Of a DNA stretch of 58,878 nucleotides, positions 32,038-42,699 are shown piece by piece. Each line of letters begins with the position of its first letter. The first letter of the stretch is position 1. The notes under the pieces are model-generated. The model did no database searches and had not been told where the DNA came from. It saw nothing but the letters and a program-made list of their open reading frames with translations. Origin of the DNA: Pelagophyceae sp. CCMP2097 (lineage: Eukaryota; Sar; Pelagophyceae); contig MU657169.1 in assembly GCA_026770575.1 (NCBI GenBank), forward strand, positions 356,019 to 414,896, in the 5' to 3' direction. Both the position numbers and the translations under genes were made by a program.

Positions 32038-32430
32038 TTTCACTGCGCAGTCCGAAGACAGCGCCGCCGTCGACCGGAGCGCGGCGGTGCCGAGGACCCA
32101 CCGCGGCAACACGCGCCGCCAAATGGTGCACGACGAGACGCGCGCCTGCGACGAGGCCTCGTCAGAAGTTTCGACGTCGGCGGCGGCGTCGGCGTCGACG
32201 GGGAAAGTGAGGCAGCTGCGATTCCCGTCTTCTGACGTGGAAAAATCGTGGAATTTCGTTCCGCCAGTCACTGAATGGACCCTTCTTCGCGCCGTTCTTG
32301 GCTCGTTCTGGCGAGGCTGCGGGCAAAGCGCTGCCCGCGGCTCCGGAGAGCGGGCCGATCACGCCGCTCGTGTCGAGCGCAAGTAGGAAAGTGAGTCGTT
32401 TGACTCAGGCTTGGGCGGCCGTCAAGGTGT

Positions 32431-33486
32431 TTATGAGCGCCGGCGCAGGGCGCGCTTGGGCGCCGGCGTTTCGCGGGCGCACTTCGCGGTCTTCGCGTAG
32501 GCGTTCTGCTGCCAGGCGTGCTTCTCTTCGTAGTCGCGCGTGTAGATGGCCTAGAAGATCGGTGTCCCCGTTTGGCGGCTGCGGGCTCTTCTGCCGGTCG
32601 CGATGCCGTGTGCCGACGGAATGCGGGCGCGGCGTTTGGCGTGGTAGACTGCGGGTTTGCAGTCGACGTTGCCTCCCTTTGGCGCGCCGACGAGGTCCCA
32701 GGCGAAGGACTTGTGCCGGAGCGGCGCGGCGCCGACGCCGGTGGCGAGGTGGACAAACATAAAATTTATCCACGACTGGTCGTGGAAGCCGGGCCCGCCC
32801 TCTGCGCCGTCGTAGAACATCAAAGTCAAAAGCATGCTGAAGAACCGCAGCGAATCCGCATTGCGCCGAACGAGGTAGACGCCCGTGTTTGCAAACTGCG
32901 GCGATCCCGGGTCCTCGGCCATGTGCCTACACCACCGCGTCAGACCCCGGGTCCTCGGTGCCTACGCCACCGTCGACAACGGCTAGAAACGTGCACGCAC
33001 ACGAGGTCGACGGTGGAATCGAGTGTAGGCAGCAGCCTGGAGAGCGAGTCGAGCGCGGCGGTGTCCGTGTCCAAAAAGAGGAGGCGGCCGTTTGGTGCCA
33101 TGCGCGAGAGGACGTCGTAGGAAAAGGCGAGCTTGGCCATCACTCCCTCCTTAAACTTATCGATGCACCTGCGCGACCGGTCGCACTGGACGGTGAAGAC
33201 GGGCTCTAGGAAGCAAGTCGTGAGTGAACCGGTGCGCGGGTGCGAGGCCGCGCTCGTGGAGCGCATTCTCAAACGTCTGGAGCATGGCACTTTCGCGGGC
33301 GTTGGACGTCATGCGCATGTAGACGATAACGACCTTCCTCGGGTCGGTCAAGTCGCACTCAGCGGCGCCCTGGACCACGTGGTCGCCCGTCGCATTGCCG
33401 CCCGGGTACGCGTAGCGCCAGTGCCACTTGGCCAGGCCCGTGGAATTCCAGTTGCCGGCGAGGTGCGGCGTCGCATGGTTTCGCGC
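32431..33486 (-). CDS. Nucleotide-diphospho-sugar transferase, 5' end lost in gap
   Basis: Minus-strand exons: one running out of the gap (33486 to about 33170) with VVIVYMRMTSNARESAM, one with LAFSYDVLSRMAPNGRLLFL and the DxD motif LDTDTA (about 33130-33000), one with FANTGVYLVRRNADSL and FHDQSWINFMF (about 32905-32640), and a last exon 32550-32431 (AIYTRDYEEKHAWQQNAYAK). The order DxD, NTG, DQ is that of the PF03407/GT77-like glycosyltransferases of the Golgi. The N-terminal anchor would lie in or beyond the gap. An intron near 32910-32980 contains a ~40-bp imperfect duplication (GACCCCGGGTCCTCGG). Confidence 0.7.
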
Positions 33487-34016
33487 NNNNNNNNNNNNNN
33501 NNNNNNNNNNNNNNNNNNNNNNNNNNNNNNNNNNNNNNNNNNNNNNNNNNNNNNNNNNNNNNNNNNNNNNNNNNNNNNNNNNNNNNNNNNNNNNNNNNNN
33601 NNNNNNNNNNNNNNNNNNNNNNNNNNNNNNNNNNNNNNNNNNNNNNNNNNNNNNNNNNNNNNNNNNNNNNNNNNNNNNNNNNNNNNNNNNNNNNNNNNNN
33701 NNNNNNNNNNNNNNNNNNNNNNNNNNNNNNNNNNNNNNNNNNNNNNNNNNNNNNNNNNNNNNNNNNNNNNNNNNNNNNNNNNNNNNNNNNNNNNNNNNNN
33801 NNNNNNNNNNNNNNNNNNNNNNNNNNNNNNNNNNNNNNNNNNNNNNNNNNNNNNNNNNNNNNNNNNNNNNNNNNNNNNNNNNNNNNNNNNNNNNNNNNNN
33901 NNNNNNNNNNNNNNNNNNNNNNNNNNNNNNNNNNNNNNNNNNNNNNNNNNNNNNNNNNNNNNNNNNNNNNNNNNNNNNNNNNNNNNNNNNNNNNNNNNNN
34001 NNNNNNNNNNNNNNNN
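33487..34016. other. Assembly gap of 530 N
   Basis: Unknown bases. The glycosyltransferase gene runs into it from the right-reading minus strand. Confidence 0.99.
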
Positions 34017-34570
34017 GCCGAAGCGATACGAGGGCCGGCCAGGCAGTCCAGCACATTGTGGGCCGGCAACGAGGGGCATGGCCGGAGTTTTGTGGTTGGG
34101 TTGTGGGGTACCCAGCCACTTTCCCAAAAGTCCATAAACCCCGGCCAAAAATTGAAGTGTACACGAAAACAAAAAGCAAGAAAATCAAAAAGTACGAAAA
34201 TCCCCCACTTAACCTCCCAGTTTGTGCACACCAAAAATTACCAAAAGTTCCGACTTCCCGCCGAAAATCGTAGATTCTGGGATCCGCGGATCTCCCGGAA
34301 GCCCTACAATTTAATGTTGACTCTGTTTTAAAAAAAACATCATTAAAAGCGCCCTTTTTAAAAGGCGACCAAAACGGAGGTCGCGTTGGGCGGGGCCGCC
34401 CGGGGGCGCAGGGCGCGCTCCCGGAGGGTACAAAGGGCGGAGCGGGGTCCAGGGTGCTGAGATGACTTTGGACGAGCGCCGGAGCAAGTCTGGGTGCTGT
34501 ATGCGAGCGCTGTGGTGATTTTGGAAGTGGCCGAGGCGGGGTCTCGGAGCGCGACGGGCCGCCGCGCCTC
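34017..34570. other. AT-richer intergenic region next to the gap
   Basis: From 34130 to 34370 the sequence is A-rich on the plus strand, unlike its surroundings, and holds no convincing gene. It includes one arm of the inverted repeat (34307-34386). Confidence 0.5.
34307..34386 (+). repeat. Inverted repeat, left arm (~78 bp)
   Basis: Matches the reverse complement of 36351-36430 at nearly every base. Its core is TGTTGACTCTGTTTTAAAAA, followed by ACATCATTAAAAGCG and GGCGACCAAAACGGAGGTCG. Confidence 0.9.
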
Positions 34571-34573
34571 TCC

Positions 34574-35209
34574 ATGGCATTGAAGGAGTTCGCCGAGACG
34601 TCGATTCGGGCGCGCGCAGCTTTCAGCGACATGATTTGTGCGCGCCGCCGTGGCCGCGGCGCCGCTGGTCCACGACGGCCGCGGGCCGCGGCGCCGCGTG
34701 CGCCAGCGCGCCGGCCACCGCCGGCTGCCGGTGCCGCGCCGCGGCGTGCGACGCACACGCGGCCGCGTATACGTCGTCGGCCGGGGCGCCGTCGCGCGGG
34801 CGGCCGTGGCCGCCGCGCGCCGAGGCGCCGCGCGCCGCGGCGTCGTGCGACGCGGTGCCGCTCGTCGCCGGCGCCGTTTTCGACGACGCGCGCGCCGCCG
34901 CGTCGGGAAGCGCGGTCTTGGCCTCGTTACTTTGCCACGTACGCCGAGGGGTGGGGCTCTCTGCTCCGCGTCGCAGGGAGCTGCTTTAACGACGTTGGTA
35001 CGTCTGGTCTCGAAACTGGCACTTCGAGCTGTCGCACAGGGATTGAGAGAGCGCCAGTCGCGCTGATTACGTGTATCGGATGGTATTTAGGTCATTTCGC
35101 TGTCGAGTGGCACTTGGTGCGAGTTCAGCTGCGCTCGTGGAAGGGAGGTTCGTCGGTTCGTTTCGAGGAGGTGTCATTCGGACGGTCGCCGACGGTGCCG
35201 TCGAGAGTT
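34574..35209. other. GC-rich stretch, coding status unclear
   Basis: Both strands have open frames of Arg/Ala/Pro-rich composition (plus from ATG 34574, minus from ATG 34633, MSLKAARARIDVSANSFNAM). Neither resembles a known family, and no splice pattern settles the strand. Confidence 0.3.
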
Positions 35210-36237
35210 CTAGAAGTGGTGGAAAAAGTCGGGAAAGCATAGTCGGTATTTTGACACGACCACGCGGTTGGAGTCAATTCGGCGCCCTATGCGGTGCTCC
35301 GCCCACAGAGCGTCGTGCTCGTGGGCGGATGCGGCGCGGTCGCTGGCGCCGGGCACGCCGGGCTCGAAGTCGGGCTCGTCGAGCTCATCGTCGGGCTCGA
35401 GGGATGTGACTGAATCCCTGTCGAAAATGTCCGCGTCGGAGCGCGGCCACCACAACCTACACGTTGCGACCGGTCCTTCTTCTTCTTCTTCTTCTTCTTC
35501 TTTCATGATGACGAACCTGGTAATGTTGTCGTACGCGTCGTCGGCAAAGCCAGTGGCGGCGTCGGCGGTGAAGTCGTCGTCGGCGGCGCAGTCGTCCTCG
35601 TCCTGGTCGAAGCGAGCCGCGTCGTACTTGGAGTTCGGCGGCGATGGCGCGGCGAACTGCCGCGCGGCTTTGTTCGGTGTCAGGAACATGTTGCCTCGGC
35701 CGTCCGGCGCGCCTTGGGCGGGCTGCCGAAATGAGGACGGAGGCACCCGTCGCCGCGTCACCGCGTAAAACTTTTTCACCTCGTCCAAAGTCTCGAAGAG
35801 GACAGGCGGCGAGACGGACGCGTTGTTGAACCGCTGGTTGAGCAATTCCATCGTGTCTTCGAACCCGCTGCCGGCAAAAGAGTCTGAAGTGTAGGCGAAG
35901 AGGATGTCTTTGGGCTTGCCCAGCGACAAAGGATCGTTCTGGGGCCTGCGGCCTCGAGCGAGCTCCTTGCGCTGGTCCTGCACGATGGCGACGACGGTGA
36001 TGCCGTCTTGAGTGCCGAGCTCAGCGGCGAAGTCTCCGTGGGCGGCCCCGTGCTTGGCGTGCCGGCCGCGGCCAGCGCGCACGCGGCTTCCGCGTCGACG
36101 ACCGCGCGCCTCGCGGCGGCGAGCGCGTCCTCGTGCCGGCGGACTTCGAGCTGTGCAATCAGCAGCGCAGCCGCCACATCGTCCTCATCGGACCTGCGAG
36201 CCGCAGACGGAGAAGAGCCGTCGTGCGGCCTCTTCAT
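35210..36237 (-). CDS. Acidic hypothetical protein between inverted repeats
   Basis: Start ATG 36237 (MKRPHDGSSPSAARRSDEDD), with helix LIAQLEVRRHEDALAAARRA. A splice or frame change near 36030-36100 leads to QDGITVVAIVQDQRKELARG, then KDILFAYTSDSF and FETLDEVKKFYAV. The C-terminal part is strongly acidic, with eight consecutive Glu from a GAA repeat (35479-35502, TTC on plus) that could instead lie in an intron. No family recognised. It is the only gene inside the 34.3-36.4 kb inverted-repeat pair. Confidence 0.5.
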
Positions 36238-36350
36238 CGCCGCGCCGCCTCGAACAACCTCTGGGGGAGGTTGGGCGACGGTCGCACCGACCCCGGCACT
36301 GTCGGACCCTCGGCGGGACCGCGCCGGGACCGCGCAGCCCCGGGTCAAAG

Positions 36351-36430
36351 TCGACCTCCGTTTTGGTCGCCTTTTAAAAAGCGCCCTTTTAATGATGTTT
36401 TTTTTAAAACAGAGTCAACATGAAATTGTA
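36351..36430 (-). repeat. Inverted repeat, right arm (~78 bp)
   Basis: The reverse complement of 34307-34386 with about three differences, including a swapped order of GC bases in the GCGCCC/GGGCGC block. It ends directly upstream of the fucosyltransferase-like gene. Confidence 0.9.
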
Positions 36431-37771
36431 GAGGTCCAGTCCTCCGCCTTGGTCGATCTGCTTCGTCGTATCGGCGGAGGCTGCGGTTCCTTGCGACGGG
36501 CCTGGCGCATTGCGCCTTGGTGCTCGCTTTGGCGCGCCTCTGCAGGGCGCAGGAATCGGCGCGGGCCGGCGCGGCGTCTGCGTCTGCGTCTGTGCGGACG
36601 TGGGGCTCTGGCACGACGCAGCGGCGGTGGGTCGATTCATGCACCAATGGCGCGGTGGGCGCGGCGCTGGATGATTTAAGAGGGCGCGCTGCGGAGACTC
36701 ACGGTTCGTTGTGGACGTCCATTTCCGGCGGGGGGTTCGGCAACGAACTCAACGGCCTCCTCTCCAGCGTTTCGCTCGCGCTCGCGCTGAACCGCAGCGC
36801 CCACGTCGAGCACGCGGCCTCGCGCACCGCGCCGCTGTTCCAGCCGGGGGGGGGTGGTGAAGGATTGGGCCTCCCGAAAAGAAGTCGCGGACAGACACCT
36901 CCGCGGCGATGCAGTCGAGTTTTTCTACGCCGACGCTTTGGCCCGTGGCCTGCCCGCGGCTTCAAGCGTCGTCTTGCTGACGGGGCAGCCGTCGAACCTG
37001 CCGCAGTTGGACGCAGGGCTGGAAAAACGCGTTTTGGGCTTCTTGCGCAAAATCGCCGGCGACCGAGCCGCCGCCAAAGTCTCCTTTGAAACGGTGCTTA
37101 GCTGCCTCGCCGCCGAGCTGCTGCGGCCCACGTCCGTCTTGGAGGACGCTCTGCGGGCGTACCTGCGAGGGCCGGCGGAAACCGTCGTGGGCATCCACCT
37201 CCGCACGACCGACGGCGCAATGGCGCAGTACATGGGCAACGGCCCGCACCACAGATTCGGCGGAATCCGGCAAACCAACGCGGCGGGGTCCGAAACAGGC
37301 CGCCGCCTCGGCCTCGACTACACGGGCACCGCGCGCAAGAAGATGGGCTGCTTAATCGGCGACTTTCGCTTCGGCGGCTGCCTGGCGGCGCTGGCGCGGA
37401 CGCTGCAAAACGCGACGTTCTTCGTCGCCGGCGACGAACGGAGCGCAGTCGACGCCGTCAAGGCCATCGTCGCGTCGGCGCGGCCCAACGCGACCATCTT
37501 GGAGACGGCGGGCGCCGCGGTGCACACGGGCCGCGAAGACCACAAGCTGGACGCGAGCAGGACGCACCGCTCGGGCCACGCCGAGGGCGTCATCAAGGCC
37601 TTGGTCGACTTTTTAATGCTCGTCTACGCTGACGTCTTCCTCTCAAACTGCCCAGACGGCGGCTCCACGTTCGCCGCAAACGTGCACCTCCTCCGGCTCG
37701 GCGGCACAAACTTCTTCAAAGCCGAATCGCTCTGCAAGAGCTACCCCGCGCAGCCGGCCAGAGGCCTTTGA
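36424..37771 (+). CDS. Fucosyltransferase-like glycosyltransferase, frameshifted at a G run
   Basis: The first frame (36424 to about 36850) has a membrane anchor (FLATGLAHCALVLALARL) and GGGFGNELNGLLSSVSLALA. The second (36854-37771) has VVGIHLRTTDGAM, resembling the HxRxxD donor-binding motif of fucosyltransferases, TFFVAGDERSAV, and DFLMLVYADVFLSNCPDGGS near the end. The two frames meet at nine consecutive G (36846-36854), and one G fewer would make the frame continuous, so a sequencing error or a recent frameshift is likely. A GT-B Golgi enzyme of the GT23/GT37/O-fucosyltransferase type is inferred. No in-frame ATG follows the stop at 36421, so the true start is unresolved. Confidence 0.65.
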
Positions 37772-37920
37772 AAGGCATCTCTTAAAGCCTCTCCCCTGGG
37801 GCACATGGTGGGGGGCGTGTTGTTGTTCTCTTGTGTACATTGCTTGTTGCGTCGTTCGTGTGTATAATGCTCGCTGCATCGCCGACGTCGGCGGATTCGC
37901 GTCCGCCGCGCTCGTCGAGG

Positions 37921-39429
37921 TTAATCAAGCAGCCAGCCCGGCGCGTCAAAGTCCTCAAAGCCGCAGAGCGTGTTGAGGCCGAAGACGATGAAGGCGAACT
38001 TTACGAAGACGACGAAGAAGAGGTAGGCGGCGACGAAGGGCGAGGCGAGGACGGCCAGCGGCGAGTTCGGCAGGCCCCGCGCCGCGTGCCTGGCCACGGC
38101 GGAAAGGAGCGGCGCGGCGGACCCGGGGACGCAGACCATCATGGCGAAGAGCTTGACCATGCTCCGGAGGCAGTTGGCGCGGTCGCCCGCGTTTTCGCCC
38201 AACGGAAAGTTGCACAGCGCCGCTGCGAGCCGCGACCCTCCGAGGCGCGCGCAATGGAACCCAAACTCGCAAGCCACCTCGGCAGCGAGCCAGAGCAGGC
38301 ACGTCGCCAGAGCGCCGCAGACGCCGGACCGGCACCACCACTCGAATTCGACGCACCCGAGCCGCCCGCCGTCCACTTGCAGTTTTACGGTCGCGCCAAA
38401 CGACCAAGACGCCAGCGTGCGCGCCGACACAAACGCGCCGCCAAAGGCCCAATTCGAATCCGAAAAGCCCTCGGCCGGCTCGAACGCGCCTCGCACTTCG
38501 GCCGCGCACCCGCCGCCGCTGTAGCGCACTCGGCAGGGCGCCGCCGCGACTGCGGTTGCGACGGCGACGCACTTGAGGAGGTGGGCCCTGAGCAGTTCTC
38601 GGAGGCCGCGCCTGCTTCGCCGGGGCCGCCGGCGGTCGTAAAAGTGGCACTTCCATACCGCAGAACAAGCCAGCGATAAAGCAAACGCCTCCGCAAACGC
38701 GTGCCACGAATGCGCTAAGGCGAGGTGCCAGGGCCTTGAAGCCAAAAAGTGCGAGGTTGGGGACGCGTCTTCCAGCGTCGACGCCATGGTGACAGCGAAG
38801 CCGACGGCGTCACAAAGTATCTGCGCCGACCCCACGCCCACGGGCAGCAGCGGCGCGAGGCAGGCGCAGGCCACGCGAAACACGCGTTGCCACCGCGACA
38901 GCCTTCCGCCGATTGAAGCCGCCAGCCGCGACAGCGGCGCCGCGCATGTGCGCGCCGCGCACGCCGCCGCGCGCGACAGCCGCGCGAGGCGGCCCTTGCT
39001 CCCGCCGCCCCAGGGCACCGCGCCGCGCAGCAGGCCTGCGCCGCGGAGAAGGCCGCCGAGGGCGAGTATGCGGAACGCGCCGTCGTCGTCGGCCCTCGCC
39101 TCTGGCCGGTCGTCGGCCCTCGCCTCAAGCCGGCGGCGGCGCGCTGTTGGCGGCCCGACGCCGGCGCGCCGCGGCTGCGGCGCGGCGCCGCGGCGCCGGA
39201 GCGCGGCGCGGTCCGGCGCGGCCGCGGGCGCGGCGCGGTGCCGGAGCGACATTTCCAGAGCCACTCTTCGAGTCGCCACGTCGCACCACTGCGGCGGCCG
39301 CCACGCCGCCAATTCCAGCGACAAGCAATTCCTCGCTTCGGGCGCCTCTGGCGATTCGTCGCGCGCGCGCGGGAAGACGGTCACGCGCGGTGCGCCGAGG
39401 CGCGCGTGCACCTCGACGACTGGCACCAA
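37921..39429 (-). CDS. Multi-pass membrane region, possibly the 3' part of the F-box/SPRY gene
   Basis: A 502-codon minus-strand frame that stays open further upstream to about 39660. The first part (ELVPVVEVHARLGAPRVTVF) looks like the end of a SPRY domain and could complete the one in the neighbouring frame (39635-40369). The rest is Arg/Ala-rich with several hydrophobic helices: VACACLAPLLPVGVG, AFAEAFALSLACSAV, GVCGALATCLLWLAAEVA and VAAYLFFVVFVKFAFIVFGL. No known transporter motif is visible. I could not find the junction that would link the frames, so it is listed separately. Confidence 0.5.
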   Translation of the reverse strand: MVPVVEVHARLGAPRVTVFPRARDESPEAPEARNCLSLELAAWRPPQWCDVATRRVALEMSLRHRAAPAAAPDRAALRRRGAAPQPRRAGVGPPTARRRRLEARADDRPEARADDDGAFRILALGGLLRGAGLLRGAVPWGGGSKGRLARLSRAAACAARTCAAPLSRLAASIGGRLSRWQRVFRVACACLAPLLPVGVGSAQILCDAVGFAVTMASTLEDASPTSHFLASRPWHLALAHSWHAFAEAFALSLACSAVWKCHFYDRRRPRRSRRGLRELLRAHLLKCVAVATAVAAAPCRVRYSGGGCAAEVRGAFEPAEGFSDSNWAFGGAFVSARTLASWSFGATVKLQVDGGRLGCVEFEWWCRSGVCGALATCLLWLAAEVACEFGFHCARLGGSRLAAALCNFPLGENAGDRANCLRSMVKLFAMMVCVPGSAAPLLSAVARHAARGLPNSPLAVLASPFVAAYLFFVVFVKFAFIVFGLNTLCGFEDFDAPGWLLD

Positions 39430-39634
39430 CTCGACGCCTCTCGGGATGGGCCGGCCCCAGCCGAGGCCGAGGGCGTCGCGTGCCGCGCCGCGCGGCGCCG
39501 CGGCCAGCGCCTGCGGCGCCGCCCCCGCGGCGCCCGCGGCGGCGGGGCCCGCGGCGCTTCCGCGCGGGAAGACTGCGCCGGCGCAGTGCGCGAGGCGGCG
39601 GCCATTTCCTAAGGCATCCCCGTGAGATTGGCCT

Positions 39635-41047
39635 TCATCGAATGTTTTGTGGGCGCGGGTCTTTGCGGTAGAAGTGGACGGCGGTGCCGACGACTCGGAC
39701 TCCGAGGACGTCGCCGCTTTTCACGACGTCGTCAGTGGTAGCAAATTGCCTCGACCGCTCGCCGTGCGCCAACATCATGGCCCGATCATACGCAGGGACG
39801 TCGTGCACGAATCGCGCGCGCCGGAGATCCAGCAGCCACGCCTCGTCGGACCGCGTCGCCTGCGCCACGCCGCCGCGCCGCTCCGCCCACCGCCGTGTCG
39901 CCACGCCAACGTAAATCGACGAGAGCGGCAAGGCACCCGCCTCGTCGACGCGGACCTCAAACGCCAGCCGCTCGTCGGCGGCGTGCGTCAACGGCGCCGC
40001 GGCCGCCAGCGAACCGTCGCCGAGGCGGCCGTCGCCGAGGCGCGGGCGCTTTGCCGCGCGACCGTCGTCGTCGCCGCGCCGCTTGCAAGCCGGCGTGCGG
40101 AGGCACCTAGCGCAGCACTCTCCGGGGGCACCCGCGCGCAACGAATAGCGCCGTTCGCTGGGGCCTCTGATGCTGCGCAGGCCTCTGATGCCGCGCAGGC
40201 CTCTGATGCTCCGGGTTTTGCCTCGGCGGCGCGGTGTTTCACGGCTCGGCGGTGCCGACGACGACGTATCTGCCCGGCTCGAAGACGACGAGCTTGGAGG
40301 CGTGCTTGGAGAACGCGGCCGCGACGGTCGCCGCCGGCGCATTGCGGCGCGCGCGGTCCACTGCCCCAAACCCTCCCCAGAGCAGCACTTCCGCCGCTTC
40401 GACGGCGGCGGTGAAGAACGCGGCGCGCGCCGGCAGCGGCAGCGAAGCGGGGCGGCCGCCGCGCGCGCGCGCCGCCGCGCCGGTCTCGGCGACGCGGACG
40501 ATGCGGGCCGCGACGCCGTCGCCCACTTTCGCCAGTACGTGCACGAGCCTGAAACGGCCGTCGAGCCGCGGAAATGACCGGGACGTGCAAGCGCCCCCCG
40601 AAGCCGTTGCGGCTCGTCGTCTCAGGGTTGCGTCGACGCTGGTTGGACCTCGGCGCGCCGGAGCCGATGGCTTTAAACGAGCTCGTCTCGAACACGCACA
40701 CCTCCGTCGCCAGCCGCTCGACGCTACTGCGAACAGAGTCCGCCAGGCGCCAGCCGCGCGCGCGCACCACCGTGGAAGCGTAGCGCTCGCACGCGCCGCG
40801 CGACCACGCCGAGCACCCTAAGAAGCAAAGCCGTCGGCGAAGAAGGACGGTCAGCGCAAGGATGCACGGGGGCCGGATGCAAAGGGCCTCTCCCACAAAC
40901 TGCCGGTAAGCAAGGCTCACCGCCGAGGCGCGCGAGGTCGCTGCCTTCGGTCGCCGCGAGGACGATGCGGAGCGCATCGTCCGGCAACTTTTCCAGCAGC
41001 GCGAACCGGCTCGCCGGCCGCCGCCGCTTGCGCGAGAGCAGCGGCAT
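39635..41047 (-). CDS. F-box protein with SPRY-like domain
   Basis: Exon 1 (41047-40921) starts MPLLSRKRRRPASRFALLEK and holds an F-box (KLPDDALRIVLAATEGSDLA). Intron 40818-40920 (GTGAGC ... CTTAG) joins in frame to CSAWSRGACERYASTVV, which continues it. Downstream exons carry VLAKVGDGVAARIVRVAETG and, after another frame change, a SPRY-like segment: LAFEVRVDEAGALPLSSIYV, WLLDLRRARFVHDVP and VVKSGDVLGVRVVGTAVHFY. F-box proteins recruit substrates to SCF ubiquitin ligases; SPRY would be the substrate-binding side. The middle splice sites are not resolved. A linker holds three 18-bp repeats (40168-40216; EACAAS). Confidence 0.62.
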
Positions 41048-41145
41048 CGAAGCGCGCAAAGGCCGCGCCGCGGTTCCGCGCCCCTTGAGGCCACGCCGGC
41101 AAGTTCCGCCTTTCCGCCGGGTACACTTGTACCACAAAGAAATCC

Positions 41146-41616
41146 AGCGTGGGAATTCATTTCAGGGTGAAATGAAGCTTCAATGAAGCGATTCATTTCA
41201 CCGTTTTCACTTCACTTCACTAAGTTTTCACTTACACCGAAAATTTGTGAAGCATTTCATTTTCACTTCATGATCACCAACACCGCCGCCCGTCGGCCCC
41301 GTCGATCTTCGCACAGCGTGGGGTCCCCGGAGGGGTCCCCACCGTCGCTGTAGGGTCGCTGTAGGGTCACTGGAGTCGTACTGCCCTGGATCAGACGTCT
41401 TTGGGTCATGGGTGGCGCATTCAGCCGTCGGGCGACCGATACTACGAAGTAGCGATAGAATGCCCAGGGAAACCCGCGGATTCACTAGTTCACTTCACTT
41501 CACCACAATTTTCAGCCGTATTGAACGTCGCTTCACTATCACTTCACTTGGCCCAGTCATCTGGGGGCTCGAGTGAACGTTCACTCACTTTGACTTTCAA
41601 GTGAATTCCCACCGCT
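41146..41616. mobile_element. Possible non-autonomous TIR element, 471 bp
   Basis: Ends are inverted: 41146-41160 AGCGTGGGAATTCAT and 41601-41616 GTGAATTCCCACCGCT (one insertion, one mismatch). Both subterminal regions are full of TTCACT/AGTGAA repeats, in opposite arrangement at the two ends, and the whole is AT-rich relative to its flanks. No coding capacity. It sits between the F-box and Bax-inhibitor genes. Confidence 0.55.
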
Positions 41617-41700
41617 GACTTGGAAATCCCTTCTTTTGGCGAGCGTTTTTTTTTTCTCCGACTCGGAGTCCGGAGAACATCCGGCACGCGGACGTCGACG

Positions 41701-42688
41701 ATGCAGGCGATGCAGACGGAGCGCGCAACGCCCGTGGCGTACGGCGTGGCGTCGAAGGACCACTACGGCGCTGGCGGGCTCTACAGCCCGGTGGAGTCGG
41801 ACGCGGAGTCCGTCGACTTCGAAAGAGGTCCGTTTCGGCCGGCGCTCCCGGTTCCGGGTCGGCGCTCGGCCCACCGGCGGCGAAACGGCCGCGCGCAGGC
41901 GCGGAGGACGACCTCGACGAGGGCGTCCGCAAGGCACTCCGTGCGTCCTGCGCCCGGGACGCCCTTGTCTGTCTCTGCTCGTCCGCGCCCGTCCCCGACG
42001 CGCGTATTAGGCCTGGGCTTCATCCGCAAGGTCTATGGCATCCTGTCGCTGCAGCTGCTGCTGACGGCCGTCGTGTCGGCGGTTTTGACGGAGGTCCAAG
42101 CTTGCAGGGACTTTGTCCTGGCGAACCCGGCACTGCTTTGGGTCGGCTTCTTCGCTTCTATCGGTATCCTCTTCGCGTTGATGGCCTACAAGGACCGGCA
42201 CCCGCTCAACGCCAAGCTGCTGTTCGCCTGGACGCTCGTGGAGGCGTACACCGTAGGCGTCGTATGCGCTGCGTACACCGCAGCCGGCCAGGGCGCTCTC
42301 GTCCTCGAGGCTCTATTCCTGACGTTTTCCGTCTTCGCCGTGCTCACTCTATTTACCTTTCAGTCGAAGATTGACTTTTCATTCCTCGGCGCCGGCCTCG
42401 GGGCCGCGCTCTGGATTCTCATTATTTGGGGAGTAGTCTCCGCCTTTCTCGGCGACGCCGGCGGCGGCATCTACTCGCTCTTCGGTGCGTGCTCGTTGGA
42501 AGGGTGTCACCTCACGCAATCCATTAGGGGCGACCATCTTCTCCGGGTACATTGTGTTCGACACTTGGCTCATCACGCAAAAGCTCGGCTACGACGACTA
42601 CATCCTCGCCGCCGTGACGCTGTACCTCGACTTGATAAACCTGTTCCTCTACATCCTCCAGATCCTCGCGCGCAACGACCGCAGCTAA
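41701..42688 (+). CDS. Bax inhibitor-1 / TMBIM (Lifeguard) family protein
   Basis: Exons 41701-41827, 41899-41940, 42011-42484 and 42528-42688 give 267 residues; introns are 71, 70 and 43 bp, three with GTGCGT or GTCCGT donors and all in frame. A short acidic cytosolic N-terminus (DDLDEGVRKALR) precedes seven hydrophobic segments: ILSLQLLLTAVVSAVL, ALLWVGFFASIGILFALM, LFAWTLVEAYTVGVVCAAY, ALFLTFSVFAVLTLF, GLGAALWILIIWGVVSAFLG, IFSGYIVFDTWLI and the C-terminal YLDLINLFLYILQIL. The family forms Ca-leak channels in ER or Golgi membranes and restrains stress-induced death. IRKVYGILSLQLLLT and SGYIVFDT are family signatures. Confidence 0.93.
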
Positions 42689-42699
42689 ATCCCACCGTT

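Noticed and set aside
35479..35502. TTC trinucleotide run as a regulatory repeat
   Set aside because: It can be read as Glu codons of the minus-strand acidic gene, so no separate function is needed.
40168..40216. Three 18-bp repeats as a separate element
   Set aside because: They are a multiple of three and fall in a linker or intron of the F-box gene; simple slippage explains them.
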